A stretch of 64,000 nucleotides of DNA from Amycolatopsis sp. (GTDB lineage: Bacteria > Actinomycetota > Actinomycetes > Mycobacteriales > Pseudonocardiaceae), in assembly GCF_025464955.1 (NCBI RefSeq), contig NZ_JAODNM010000157.1:60315-124314 (forward strand). Reading direction: 5' to 3'. This document shows positions 24,712-32,924 of this stretch, piece by piece. The translations under genes were made by a program, and so were the position numbers. Under the pieces are notes generated by a model. It made no database searches, was not told the origin of the DNA, and saw only the letters and a list, made by a program, of their open reading frames with translations. Position 1 is the first letter of the stretch. Each line of letters begins with the position of its first letter.

Positions 24712-26139
24712 ATGCTTATCGGGATGGAACGCGCAGAGCTTATGATCGGCGGCGCCGGGCCGGAAGTGGCCTCGCGCACACCGCGGCCGTGGACCACTTT
24801 GGTCGCGGCCGTGCTCGGCGGTGCGATGGTCGGCCTCGACGGAACCGCGGTCACGATCGCCGCCCCGTACATCTCGGCGTCGGTCGGCGCCACGCTCGGC
24901 CAGCTCGAGCTGATCGCCAACGCCTACCTCGTCGCGCTCGCGATCGGGCTGCTGCCCGCGGGCAGGCTCGCCGACCGCATCGGCCGCCGCCGGACGTTCG
25001 TCATCGGCGTACTCGGCTTCGGGCTGGCTTCGCTCGGCATCGTGCTGTCCAGCGGCGTGTGGCCGCTCGTGGCGTTCCGGGTCTTGCAGGGCCTGGCCGG
25101 CGCGCTGTTGCAGCCCGCCGCGCTCGCGTTGCTGCGTAAGGCGTTCCCCGCGGACAAGCTCGGTCTGCCGCTGGGCATCTGGGGCGGCGCGAACGCGCTG
25201 GCGATCGGACTCGGCCCGATCATCGCGGGCAGCTTCGTGCAGGGCTTCGGCTGGCAGGCGGTCTTCGCCCTCAACGTTCCGATCGCGCTGGTCACCGTCG
25301 CGCTGACGTTCTTCGCCGTCGCCGAGTCCAAGGGCCCGGCCAAGGCCGTCCGCGGCACCGTGCGGCGGCTGCTGGCCGATCGCGCCATCTGGGTCGGCTC
25401 GCTGATGGTCGCGGCCAGCTCGTTCGGCGTGTTCACGTTGCTGTTCCTGCTCACGCTGTACCTGCAGAACGCCCACGGCCTCTCGCCGATCACCGCCGGT
25501 GCCTGGATGCTGGCGCCGACCTGTGTCGTCGTGTTGGCGGCGCCGATCGGCGGCCTGCTCGCGCAGCGGTTCGGGCCGCGCTGGCCGGTGTTCGCCGGTC
25601 TGGTGCTGGTCGCGGCCGGGCTGACCGGGTTCACGCTGCTCGACATCGGCTCGACGTTCACCGATCTGCTCGGCCCCGGCGCGCTTGTCGGCTTCGGCAC
25701 CGGGCTCTGCGTCATCGCCGCGACCGAGGCGATGATGGGCGCGACCCCCGATTCCTCGACCGGCATGGTCTCCGCGCTCCAGCAGGTCGCCAGTCAGGCG
25801 GGCGGGGTGCTCGGGGTGGTCGCGGTCGGCGTGGTCATGTCGTGGCGCGTGACGGCGACCCTGCCGCTGCACCTCGCGCAGGCCCAGCTGCCGCCCTCGG
25901 CTGCCGATCTGGTGTCGCGCGGACACGACGAGATCGCCCAGGGCTCGCTGCCCGCCGGCCTCGACGCCGCCACGGTCGGCCAGCGACTCGCCACGGCCGT
26001 CAGGGGCGTCGGACACCTCAGCTTCCTCGACGGCATGGGCGCGACTCTCCTGGTCGCCGCCGGCGTCAGCCTCCTCGGCGCCCTCGGCGCACTCCTGCTC
26101 CCCAAGCCCGCTCAGGCACTGCCTCCCGACTCAGCGTAA
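24712..26139 (+). CDS. MFS multidrug exporter, DHA2 (14-helix EmrB/QacA) type
   Basis: 475 residues if the ATG at 24712 is used; ATGs at 24724 and 24742 are also possible and no strong ribosome binding site decides. About 14 transmembrane helices. Typical motifs: LDGTAVTIAAPYIS in helix 1 (motif D1, here with G in place of the usual charged pair), the loop motif GRLADRIGRRRTFVIG (motif A), and GPIIAGSF (motif C of proton antiporters). It should export a hydrophobic compound using the proton gradient. It is divergent from the FAAL operon, so it may export that pathway's product or provide self-protection, but this rests on position alone. Confidence 0.92.
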   Translation: MLIGMERAELMIGGAGPEVASRTPRPWTTLVAAVLGGAMVGLDGTAVTIAAPYISASVGATLGQLELIANAYLVALAIGLLPAGRLADRIGRRRTFVIGVLGFGLASLGIVLSSGVWPLVAFRVLQGLAGALLQPAALALLRKAFPADKLGLPLGIWGGANALAIGLGPIIAGSFVQGFGWQAVFALNVPIALVTVALTFFAVAESKGPAKAVRGTVRRLLADRAIWVGSLMVAASSFGVFTLLFLLTLYLQNAHGLSPITAGAWMLAPTCVVVLAAPIGGLLAQRFGPRWPVFAGLVLVAAGLTGFTLLDIGSTFTDLLGPGALVGFGTGLCVIAATEAMMGATPDSSTGMVSALQQVASQAGGVLGVVAVGVVMSWRVTATLPLHLAQAQLPPSAADLVSRGHDEIAQGSLPAGLDAATVGQRLATAVRGVGHLSFLDGMGATLLVAAGVSLLGALGALLLPKPAQALPPDSA

Positions 26140-26457
26140 CAGTCCGGTGGTCCGGTTACGTCCGGCGAAGGACCCCTCGGGGCCACCCCCGTGGCGTTCA
26201 ACGCCATTGCCTGGAACCTAAGGGGGTCGGGGTGGTCGGTTCTGTCCAAAGCAGCAAGGACCGGGGCGAATGGGTGCTGGTAGCGGAACTGAGGGCCAGT
26301 CACGCCGTGCTGGTGATGGCGATGTGACTGCTGGGACTCCCGAAGGCACTCTCGGTAGGGCAGAGAGGTCGTCAAGGCCTAGTTGAGTACGCCTTACGCC
26401 ATGAAGGTGGCCTTCACGACACGTCACAACGCCACAACCCAGAGGTGAGCGGCTTCG
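26140..26457. other. 318-bp convergent gap with hairpins, no gene
   Basis: It lies between the convergent MFS and MmpL genes. GGCCACCCCCGTGGCG at 26181 opens a 26-nt segment (26181-26206) that is nearly identical to part of the strong terminator at 51345-51397, but the downstream arm has diverged, leaving only a short TGGCGTT-C-AACGCCA stem. A second small inverted repeat, TGAAGG-TGG-CCTTCA, lies around 26402-26416. Both may contribute to termination. Confidence 0.5.
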
Positions 26458-28653
26458 CTAGCGGCGAGCGGGGCGGCGGGAGCTGTGGACGGGGAGGGGC
26501 GCCCGGCCGAGTTTGCCCGGCCACCAGATGACCCGCCCGGCGTCCACGGCGAGGGCCGGGACCAGCAGCGACCGCACGATCAGCGTGTCCAGCAGGACGC
26601 CGAAGGCGACCAGGAACGCCACCTCCGCCAGGAACAGCACCGGGATCACCGACAACGCCGCGAACGTCGACGCGAGCACGACACCGGCTGACGTGATCAC
26701 GCCGCCGGTGACCGTCAGTGCCCCCAGCGTGCCCTCGGCGGTGCCCAGCTTCGCCGCCTCTTCGCGGGCTCTCGTCATCAGGAAGATGTTGTAGTCGATC
26801 CCCAGCGCCACGAGGAACACGAAGGCGTACAACGGGATCGCCGGGTCGGCACCGGGGAAGTGGAAGAGGTGGTTGAACACCAGCGCGCCGACGCCGAGGG
26901 TGGCGCCGAACGACAGCACGACGGTGCCGATCAGCAGCAGCGGAGCCACCAGCGCCCGCAACAGCAGGGCCAGGACCGCGAAGATCACGATCAGCACGAC
27001 CGGGATGATGGTGTTCCGGTCGTGCGTGGCGGCGGCGAGCATGTCTTCCTGCTGCGCGCTCTGGCCGCCGACCTTGGCCTGGGCCCCGGGGATCGCGTGC
27101 AGGAACGTCCGCAGCTTCCCGACCAGGGCGACAGCCTCAGGCGAGTCCGCGGCGACCCTCAGGGTGGCGCTGATCTCCACCTGGCCGTCGACGACCTTCG
27201 GCCCGGCCGCGGGGTTGGTCGGATCGGCAGGGGTGGCGAGGATGTCGACGATCTCGGGGTTGTTCTTGATCGCGCTGACGACCTGGCCCGCGGTCGCGGC
27301 GGTGGAGGTGATGACCACCGGGCTGCCGGTGCCGCCGGGGAAGTGCGCGCTCAGCACCTCCTGCCCGGCGACGGCCTCGACCTTGTCGAGGAACACGGCC
27401 TGCTGTGAGGTCCCGTTGGCCTTGAGCGTCGGCACGAACAGGACGCCGATCAGCAGCACCAGCGAGGTCAGGGCCCACGTCACCCGCGGCCGTTTGCGGA
27501 CGAGCTTCGCGATGTAGTCGAAGGGACCGAACGTGGTCCGGCGATGTTTGCGCGGCACGGGGTCCGCCGGCCAGAACGCGGCGCGGCCGAGCAGCATCAA
27601 CACGGCAGGCAGGAACGTCAACGAGGACAGCAGCGCCCCGGCGATGCCGATCGCCGCGACCGGGCCGAGGCTGCGGTTGGACGTCAGCTCACTGGCCAGC
27701 ATGCACAGCATGCCGAGGATGACCGTGCCGCCCGACGCCCCGATCGGCTCGAGCGAGGACTTCCACGCGATCCGCATCGCCTCGGCCGCATCGGCGGTTC
27801 TCAGCAGCTCCTCGCGGTATCGGGCGACGAGGAGCAGCGCGTAGTCCGTCGCGGCGCCGAAGACGAGGATCAGCAGGATGCCCTGCGACTGGCCGTTCAA
27901 CGTCAGCGTTCCGGCCTTCGCGAACCAGTAGATGACCGCGGACGAGACGGCCAGCGCGAGCCCCGCCGAGATCAGCACGAACAGCGGGAGCAGCGGACTT
28001 CGGTAGACGATGATCAGGATCACCGCGACGATCGCGGCGGTGATCAGCAGCAACGCGCCGTCGATGCCGCCGAACACGTCCGCGAAGTCGGCGTTGTAGC
28101 CGCCGGGCCCGGTCGTCAGCGCGGTCAGCCCAGGCGGCAGCCCCGCCTTCGACATCTCGCGGATCTGTTTGACCGCGGTGCCGGCCTTGTACGGGTCCTT
28201 GCCGGACACCGGCAGCAGCACCTGTTCGGCCTTGCCGTCCTGCGACGGGATCGGCGGGGAGAGCTGGCCGTCGAGCTCGGGGGCCTTCGCCAGCTCAGCG
28301 GCCTTGGCCTTGATGATGTCCGTGTCCGCCGGGGTCAGGCCGCTCTTGCGCTCGAACACCACGACGGTGACCAGTAGCCGGCTCTGGGCGAACCGCTCCT
28401 GCAGCTTCTGCACGGCTGTCGACTCGGCGCTCGCCGGAAGGAACGAGCCGGGGTCGTTGCTCTGGATCTCGCTGAGCTTGCCCAGGAACGGGCCGCCGGT
28501 GGCGCCGAGGATGAGCCAAACCACGACGAGCAGGATCGGGAGCAGCCAGCGCTTCCCTCGTCCCATGAGGGCGGGTTTGTCGGGTCCGTCCGCCGGTGGC
28601 TCGGCGTCCGGAAGCGTCAGCGTCCCCGTGAAGGTGCCGCGCTCCTGGGCCAC
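26458..28653 (-). CDS. MmpL-family RND transporter
   Basis: 731 residues, ATG start. The MMPL architecture is clear: helix 1 (WLLPILLVVVWLILGATGG), an extracytoplasmic loop domain, a block of five helices with GAATDYALLLVARYREEL, then a repeat with a second loop domain and a block containing ALGIDYNIFLMTRAREEA. The two [D]Y motifs carry the proton-relay residues of MmpL proteins. MmpL proteins export lipids and lipid-linked compounds in mycolata; in other actinomycetes they often have a TetR regulator beside them, as here. Proximity to the FAAL-PKS operon makes a lipid product a possible cargo, which is inference. Confidence 0.93.
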   Translation of the reverse strand: MAQERGTFTGTLTLPDAEPPADGPDKPALMGRGKRWLLPILLVVVWLILGATGGPFLGKLSEIQSNDPGSFLPASAESTAVQKLQERFAQSRLLVTVVVFERKSGLTPADTDIIKAKAAELAKAPELDGQLSPPIPSQDGKAEQVLLPVSGKDPYKAGTAVKQIREMSKAGLPPGLTALTTGPGGYNADFADVFGGIDGALLLITAAIVAVILIIVYRSPLLPLFVLISAGLALAVSSAVIYWFAKAGTLTLNGQSQGILLILVFGAATDYALLLVARYREELLRTADAAEAMRIAWKSSLEPIGASGGTVILGMLCMLASELTSNRSLGPVAAIGIAGALLSSLTFLPAVLMLLGRAAFWPADPVPRKHRRTTFGPFDYIAKLVRKRPRVTWALTSLVLLIGVLFVPTLKANGTSQQAVFLDKVEAVAGQEVLSAHFPGGTGSPVVITSTAATAGQVVSAIKNNPEIVDILATPADPTNPAAGPKVVDGQVEISATLRVAADSPEAVALVGKLRTFLHAIPGAQAKVGGQSAQQEDMLAAATHDRNTIIPVVLIVIFAVLALLLRALVAPLLLIGTVVLSFGATLGVGALVFNHLFHFPGADPAIPLYAFVFLVALGIDYNIFLMTRAREEAAKLGTAEGTLGALTVTGGVITSAGVVLASTFAALSVIPVLFLAEVAFLVAFGVLLDTLIVRSLLVPALAVDAGRVIWWPGKLGRAPLPVHSSRRPARR

Positions 28654-28877
28654 TATCGGCTCTCCGACTCGCTCGATGGGTTCACGATCGGGGCGACACT
28701 CTCACACCCGCGAATCGGCGCCCCCGCCGCCGGTGGACGCAACTTTACCGCCCGGCCTGGCGGATCACCGCTGGCCTGCCACGGTCCCATGGAGCCGGCG
28801 CGGGCAGACGTCCGGGGCGTCGTCACCGAGTCCGCCCGAGACGATACCGTCCCCTCGTTCACTCGATCGATGGAAAA

Positions 28878-29528
28878 TCAGGCTGAGGGTTCGGCCGGGT
28901 CCGCCGTCTTCTCCGCCTGGACTTCCGAGAAGACCTCGCCGACCAGGGTCACCAGCGACTTGCTCAGCAGCAGGTGGACTTGGCGCCGGGTCAGCGACTT
29001 GCGGACCAGCCACTCGCGGCTGGCTGCCTTCACCATTCCGCCGAACGCCCTGACCAGTGCGTTCAACTCGTTGCCGTGCTCGCTCTCCCGGGAGAGCCCC
29101 ACCGCTTCCAGCACCCTGTCCGCGGACTCCTTGTCGGCCTCTTCGACGATCTGCTCGACCTCGAGGTCGCGGCCGATGCCTTCGGGTGCGATGGCCGCGA
29201 GCCACATCTTCTCCTGGCTGGTCACCATGTCGAGGAACCAGTCGATCGCCGCGTCCGCGCGGAGTGCCAGCGGGCCCTCGGGCAGGATCTGCACCGCCAG
29301 CCGCGGAACCGTCAGCGCGCGGCGGATGACGGCGAGATAGAGCTCCCGTTTCGTGCCGAAGTAGTGGTTGATCAGCCCGCGGGCCACTCCCGCCGCCGCC
29401 GCGATGTCCGAAGTGGACACTTCGGAGTACGGGCGGTCACTGAACAGTTCGACCGCGCGGCCGAAGATCTGTTCCTTTCGCTCGTCCGGCTCCAGTCGTC
29501 GCCATCTGGGTGCGGGGTCCGGGTTCAT
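28878..29528 (-). CDS. TetR-family transcriptional regulator
   Basis: 216 residues. N-terminal TetR domain, residues about 14-62: RKEQIFGRAVELFSDRPYSEVSTSDIAAAAGVARGLINHYFGTKRELYLAVI. The C-terminal domain is helical with an acidic stretch (VEQIVEEADKESADRVLE). It sits 23 nt after the davB-like gene and 224 nt before mmpL on the same strand. The larger gap on the mmpL side suggests a promoter there that this regulator may control, but it could also be part of the upstream amino acid operon. The start codon's GGGGGA is unusually close (0-1 nt), so initiation may be weak or coupled. Confidence 0.9.
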   Translation of the reverse strand: MNPDPAPRWRRLEPDERKEQIFGRAVELFSDRPYSEVSTSDIAAAAGVARGLINHYFGTKRELYLAVIRRALTVPRLAVQILPEGPLALRADAAIDWFLDMVTSQEKMWLAAIAPEGIGRDLEVEQIVEEADKESADRVLEAVGLSRESEHGNELNALVRAFGGMVKAASREWLVRKSLTRRQVHLLLSKSLVTLVGEVFSEVQAEKTADPAEPSA

Positions 29529-29551
29529 TCCCCCATTTTCGCACGCAACGA

Positions 29552-31246
29552 CTAGTCAGGCAGGCAGATCGGCGCAATCTCGTCGAAAACATCGCCGGGA
29601 CCCGGATTGCCGGGATCGGTGTTGCCGCCGAACTGCCGCACCACACCCCAGACGGCGTTGAGCGCGGTCTGGACGGCGCCTTCGGCCCAGCCCGCTGTCC
29701 AGGACACGTCGTCGCCGGCCAGGAACAGGCCGCGGTAACGGGGTTCGAGCCGGTCCTGCATGAAATGGGTGAACAGCCTGCGCTGGTAGCGGTAGTGCCC
29801 GGGCAGGTTCGCCTTGAACGCGCCCATGAAGTTCGGCTCGGCCTCCCACGACACCGTGACCGGATCCCCGATGATATGCCGCCGGACATCCACGGTCGGG
29901 TATATCTCATGCAGCGATTGCAGCATCACCTCTACGCGTTCGGACACCGACAGCGGCAGCCATTTCAGCGAATCGTCGGCCCAGGTGTAGGAAAGGCAGA
30001 TCACCGCGGGGGAATCCGGGTCTTCACCGAGCAGATAGGTGCCGCGGGTCATCCGGTCGGTGAGCGTCATGCTCATCGTGTCGCGCCCGGTCGCCGGGTC
30101 GGCGTCGAGCCAAAAAGGCCGGTCCACCGGGACGAACACCTTCGACGACTCCATGTAGTGGGTGCGCTCGATGGCCGTCCAGACGTCGATCGGGAACAGT
30201 GACTCGTCGCATTTGATCTTCGAGAGCAGCATCCAGCTCTGCGCGGTGAATACGGCCGCGGGATAGGTGCGGATACCGCCGTGGGTGTCGGTGACCGTGA
30301 TGTTGTTGGGCGCGGTGCGATGCAGCCTGGCGACGCCGGGTCGTGGCTTGCCTCCGCTGTGCAGCGACTTCAGGCTCGTGCCGGCCGGCCAGTGTGCGAG
30401 GTCCGCGGGTTCGCGGTCCCAGAGGCGTTGCGGAAGTTGCTGGCTGCCACCGACGATGCTGCGGTGCTCGTCATCGGCACCGGTATAGACCACTCGCAGG
30501 ATTTCCAGGATCGAGTTCGGAAAGTCGGTGTCCCAGCCGCCGGTGCCGAACCCGACCTGGCCGAAGATCTCCCGGTCGCGGAACGAGGAGAACGCGGGGG
30601 AGGCACACAGGTAGCCGTAGAACGTCTGGTCGTCGAGGCGGACGACCAACTCGTCCCAGATGCGCTTGACGGTCTTCGCGTCCCGGTCGCGGATCGCTGT
30701 CTGCATCTCGGTGAACGCCGCGCCGTCGTCGAGGGTGCGCTGCCACGCGTCGGCGACCGCGGTGAAGATCTTCGGCAGATCCTCGGAAGTGTTCGCGTAG
30801 TGGCTCTGTCCCTTGAGGTCCACGACCGTGCTCGGCGTTCCCGGCGCGAGCGGGTTCGGGAAGGGAGTGGTCGCCAGGCCGACCTTGTCGATGTAGTGGA
30901 ACAGCGCGGTGGACGAAGGCGGGAAGCGCATCGCGCCCATTTCGGCGACCACCTCGGGCGGGCAGCCGTCGAAGGACACCGTCCGCAGCCGTCCGCCGAT
31001 TTCGTCGGCCTCGTAGACCACCGGGCGCAGCCCCAGCTTCATCAGCTCGTATGCGGTGACGATGCCGGACAGCCCGCCACCGATCACGGCGACTTCGCTC
31101 CCGTAGCGCGCGGCCGGGATCGTGCCGAGTCCGGCCGGGTGCGCGAGGTGGTCGTCGTAGGCGAACGGGAAGTCCGGGCCGAACATCGTGAGCGGGCGCC
31201 CGGGCCGTTCCTCGATGTGGATCGCGGTCGGGACGGCGGAGGTCAT
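29552..31246 (-). CDS. davB: L-lysine 2-monooxygenase (DavB-like flavin amine oxidase)
   Basis: 564 residues. It matches Pseudomonas DavB from end to end: MFGPDFPFAYDDHLAHPAG near the start, the FAD dinucleotide fold VAVIGGGLSGIVTAYELMK (about residues 52-70), EMGAMRFPPSS, FGQVGFGTGGWDTDFPNS, the C-terminal FAD-binding GDDVSWTAGWAEGAVQTALN, and a PGNPGPGDVFDEI tail. DavB converts L-lysine + O2 to 5-aminovaleramide + CO2 + water. The ATGA overlap with the preceding amidase gene supports the same pathway. A related tryptophan or arginine 2-monooxygenase cannot be fully excluded, but the similarity is to the lysine enzyme. Confidence 0.88.
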   Translation of the reverse strand: MTSAVPTAIHIEERPGRPLTMFGPDFPFAYDDHLAHPAGLGTIPAARYGSEVAVIGGGLSGIVTAYELMKLGLRPVVYEADEIGGRLRTVSFDGCPPEVVAEMGAMRFPPSSTALFHYIDKVGLATTPFPNPLAPGTPSTVVDLKGQSHYANTSEDLPKIFTAVADAWQRTLDDGAAFTEMQTAIRDRDAKTVKRIWDELVVRLDDQTFYGYLCASPAFSSFRDREIFGQVGFGTGGWDTDFPNSILEILRVVYTGADDEHRSIVGGSQQLPQRLWDREPADLAHWPAGTSLKSLHSGGKPRPGVARLHRTAPNNITVTDTHGGIRTYPAAVFTAQSWMLLSKIKCDESLFPIDVWTAIERTHYMESSKVFVPVDRPFWLDADPATGRDTMSMTLTDRMTRGTYLLGEDPDSPAVICLSYTWADDSLKWLPLSVSERVEVMLQSLHEIYPTVDVRRHIIGDPVTVSWEAEPNFMGAFKANLPGHYRYQRRLFTHFMQDRLEPRYRGLFLAGDDVSWTAGWAEGAVQTALNAVWGVVRQFGGNTDPGNPGPGDVFDEIAPICLPD

Positions 31247-32040
31247 CGGTTCGTTCCTTCGGTTTCGCGGTAGAGCTCGGGTCGTCGGTCGGTCAGGTGC
31301 GTGTTTTCGGCGCGTGACGCCCGAAATGTCGCTCTGTCGACTTCGGCGGTGATCAACGTCGTGTCGCGCTCCGCGCGGGCAAGTACCGCACCGGTCGGGG
31401 CGACGACGCAGCTGCGGCCGCAGTAGGTCAGTTCGTGTTCGACGTCGCGCCGGTTGGCGTAGACGACGTAAAGCTGGTTTTCGTAGGCGCGCGCGGGCAC
31501 CACGGCGTCCGCGACGATCTCGTATGGGCTCATCAGCGCGGTCGGCACCAGGAGTAGTTCGGTGCCGGCGAGCGCGTGGGCCCGCACCAGCTCGGGGAAT
31601 TCGACGTCGTAGCAGATCATCATCCCGACGCGGAAGCCGTTCAGGTCGGCCTGGACGACGGCTTGCGCGCCGGGGGTGAACCGGTCGCGGTCGACGTCAC
31701 CGAACAGGTGCGTCTTGCGGTAGCCGGCCAGCCGGGCGCCGGTCGCGTCGACGAGCTGCACACTGTTGTACAGGTTCCCGTCGGCGGATTCGGGGTAGCC
31801 GTAAGTGATCGCGAGACCGGCTTCGACGGCCAGCTCGGCGAGCCGGGCGGACGTCGGGCCGTCGGCGGGTTCGGCCAGCCGACGCGTCTCGGTCTCGCCG
31901 ATGTGGTACCCGGTGGTGACCATTTCCGGGCACACCAACAGATGTGCGCCGGCCGCGGCGGCATCGAGCGCGGCGGCGCGCAACGCGGGGAAGATCGCGG
32001 CACCGTTTTGCGGGCCCTGCCAGACGGAGGTGATCACCAA
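31243..32040 (-). CDS. davA: 5-aminovaleramidase (DavA-like, nitrilase superfamily)
   Basis: 265 residues, GTG start. Nitrilase-superfamily catalytic residues are in place: Glu in LLVCPEM, Lys in GYRKTHLFG, Cys in MICYDVEFPE. Length and sequence match Pseudomonas DavA (for example GETETRRLAEPADGP and YNSVQLVDATG). DavA hydrolyses 5-aminovaleramide to 5-aminovalerate, the second step of oxygen-dependent lysine breakdown. The stop overlaps the davB-like start by 4 nt (ATGA), so the amidase is translated first. No 5-aminovalerate transaminase or glutarate-semialdehyde dehydrogenase lies nearby; those steps must be encoded elsewhere. Confidence 0.88.
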   Translation of the reverse strand: MVITSVWQGPQNGAAIFPALRAAALDAAAAGAHLLVCPEMVTTGYHIGETETRRLAEPADGPTSARLAELAVEAGLAITYGYPESADGNLYNSVQLVDATGARLAGYRKTHLFGDVDRDRFTPGAQAVVQADLNGFRVGMMICYDVEFPELVRAHALAGTELLLVPTALMSPYEIVADAVVPARAYENQLYVVYANRRDVEHELTYCGRSCVVAPTGAVLARAERDTTLITAEVDRATFRASRAENTHLTDRRPELYRETEGTNR

Positions 32041-32162
32041 CTAACGATATCTCCGTATTTCGTGCCAGAAAACACACAATCGTTGTCTTTTTGCGCTGCG
32101 CATGGATGGTGTGTTGCGTGAGTGAGGTGCTGGGCGGCGAATCGTTCCACAGCGGCCTGGGG

Positions 32163-32208
32163 CTCGTGAGTGTTCCGGCCGGTTCTAACCGGCCTGGCCA
32201 CTCACGAG
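32163..32208. terminator. Nested inverted repeat/hairpin between davA and PAP2 starts
   Basis: Outer arms CTCGTGAGTG (32163-32172) and CACTCACGAG (32199-32208), inner arms GGCCGGTT (32177-32184) and AACCGGCC (32187-32194). The position between divergent starts is odd for a terminator; it may be a mobile-repeat remnant or a regulatory structure. The outer arm matches the repeat at 7843-7916. Confidence 0.5.
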
Positions 32209-32285
32209 TACGCTGAGCGAAGGTAAATTCCAGCTTAACCAGGGGTGTACCCGGGGCTTTCCTGCCTGCGCCTAGCGTCGACGCG

Positions 32286-32924
32286 GTGCAGAGTTCAGCG
32301 ACCGACATGATCGACTCCGGGTGGTACCGGGACGTGACGGAGTTCGCCTCCGCCACGAAATGGCTCAACGGAACGGTGGTCGCCTTCACCACGTACGGCG
32401 TGTTCGTGCTGGTGCTGGTGATCCTCGCGATGGGGTGGTGGGCCCGTCGGCGGGGTGTCGAGGCGATGGCCGGAGTGCTCTGGGTGCCGATCGCGATGGG
32501 GGTCGCCTACTTGCTCAATTCGGTGATCAAGAGCCTGGTCGCCGAGCCTCGCCCGTGCCGGGTGGTTCCCGGCGTGCACACCGTACTGCCGTGCGACGGA
32601 CCCACGGACTACTCGTTCCCGAGCAACCACACCGTGATCGTGGCCGCCTTCGCCGCCGCGGTGTTGCTCCTGAACCGCCGCTGGGGCCTGTTTGCCCTGG
32701 TGTTCGCGCTGGTCATGGCGCTGACGCGGGTCTACGTCGGCGCGCACTACCCACACGACGTGCTGGCTGGGTTCGTCATCGGCTTGGCCGTCGGGGCTTG
32801 TGGAGTGTTCACCCGCAAGCCACTGGAACACGCGCTCGAACGCGTGCTTCCGCAACGACTCCGGTCGGGATCGGCTAACCCCCCAAGCCGGTCCCGACCG
32901 GGCCTTCCGTCGGCTCGTCGATAG
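32286..32924 (+). CDS. PAP2-family phosphatase, undecaprenyl-diphosphatase-like
   Basis: 212 residues from GTG 32286 (ATG 32310 possible). About five to six transmembrane helices carry the three PAP2 motifs: K-x6-RP in KSLVAEPRPC, SFPSNHT (PSGH-type, with N for G), and R-x5-H-x3-D in RVYVGAHYPHD. Such enzymes dephosphorylate lipid pyrophosphates at the membrane outer face, for example undecaprenyl pyrophosphate recycling or phosphatidate. The last 50 nt overlap the convergent histidine kinase gene. Confidence 0.9.
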   Translation: MQSSATDMIDSGWYRDVTEFASATKWLNGTVVAFTTYGVFVLVLVILAMGWWARRRGVEAMAGVLWVPIAMGVAYLLNSVIKSLVAEPRPCRVVPGVHTVLPCDGPTDYSFPSNHTVIVAAFAAAVLLLNRRWGLFALVFALVMALTRVYVGAHYPHDVLAGFVIGLAVGACGVFTRKPLEHALERVLPQRLRSGSANPPSRSRPGLPSARR

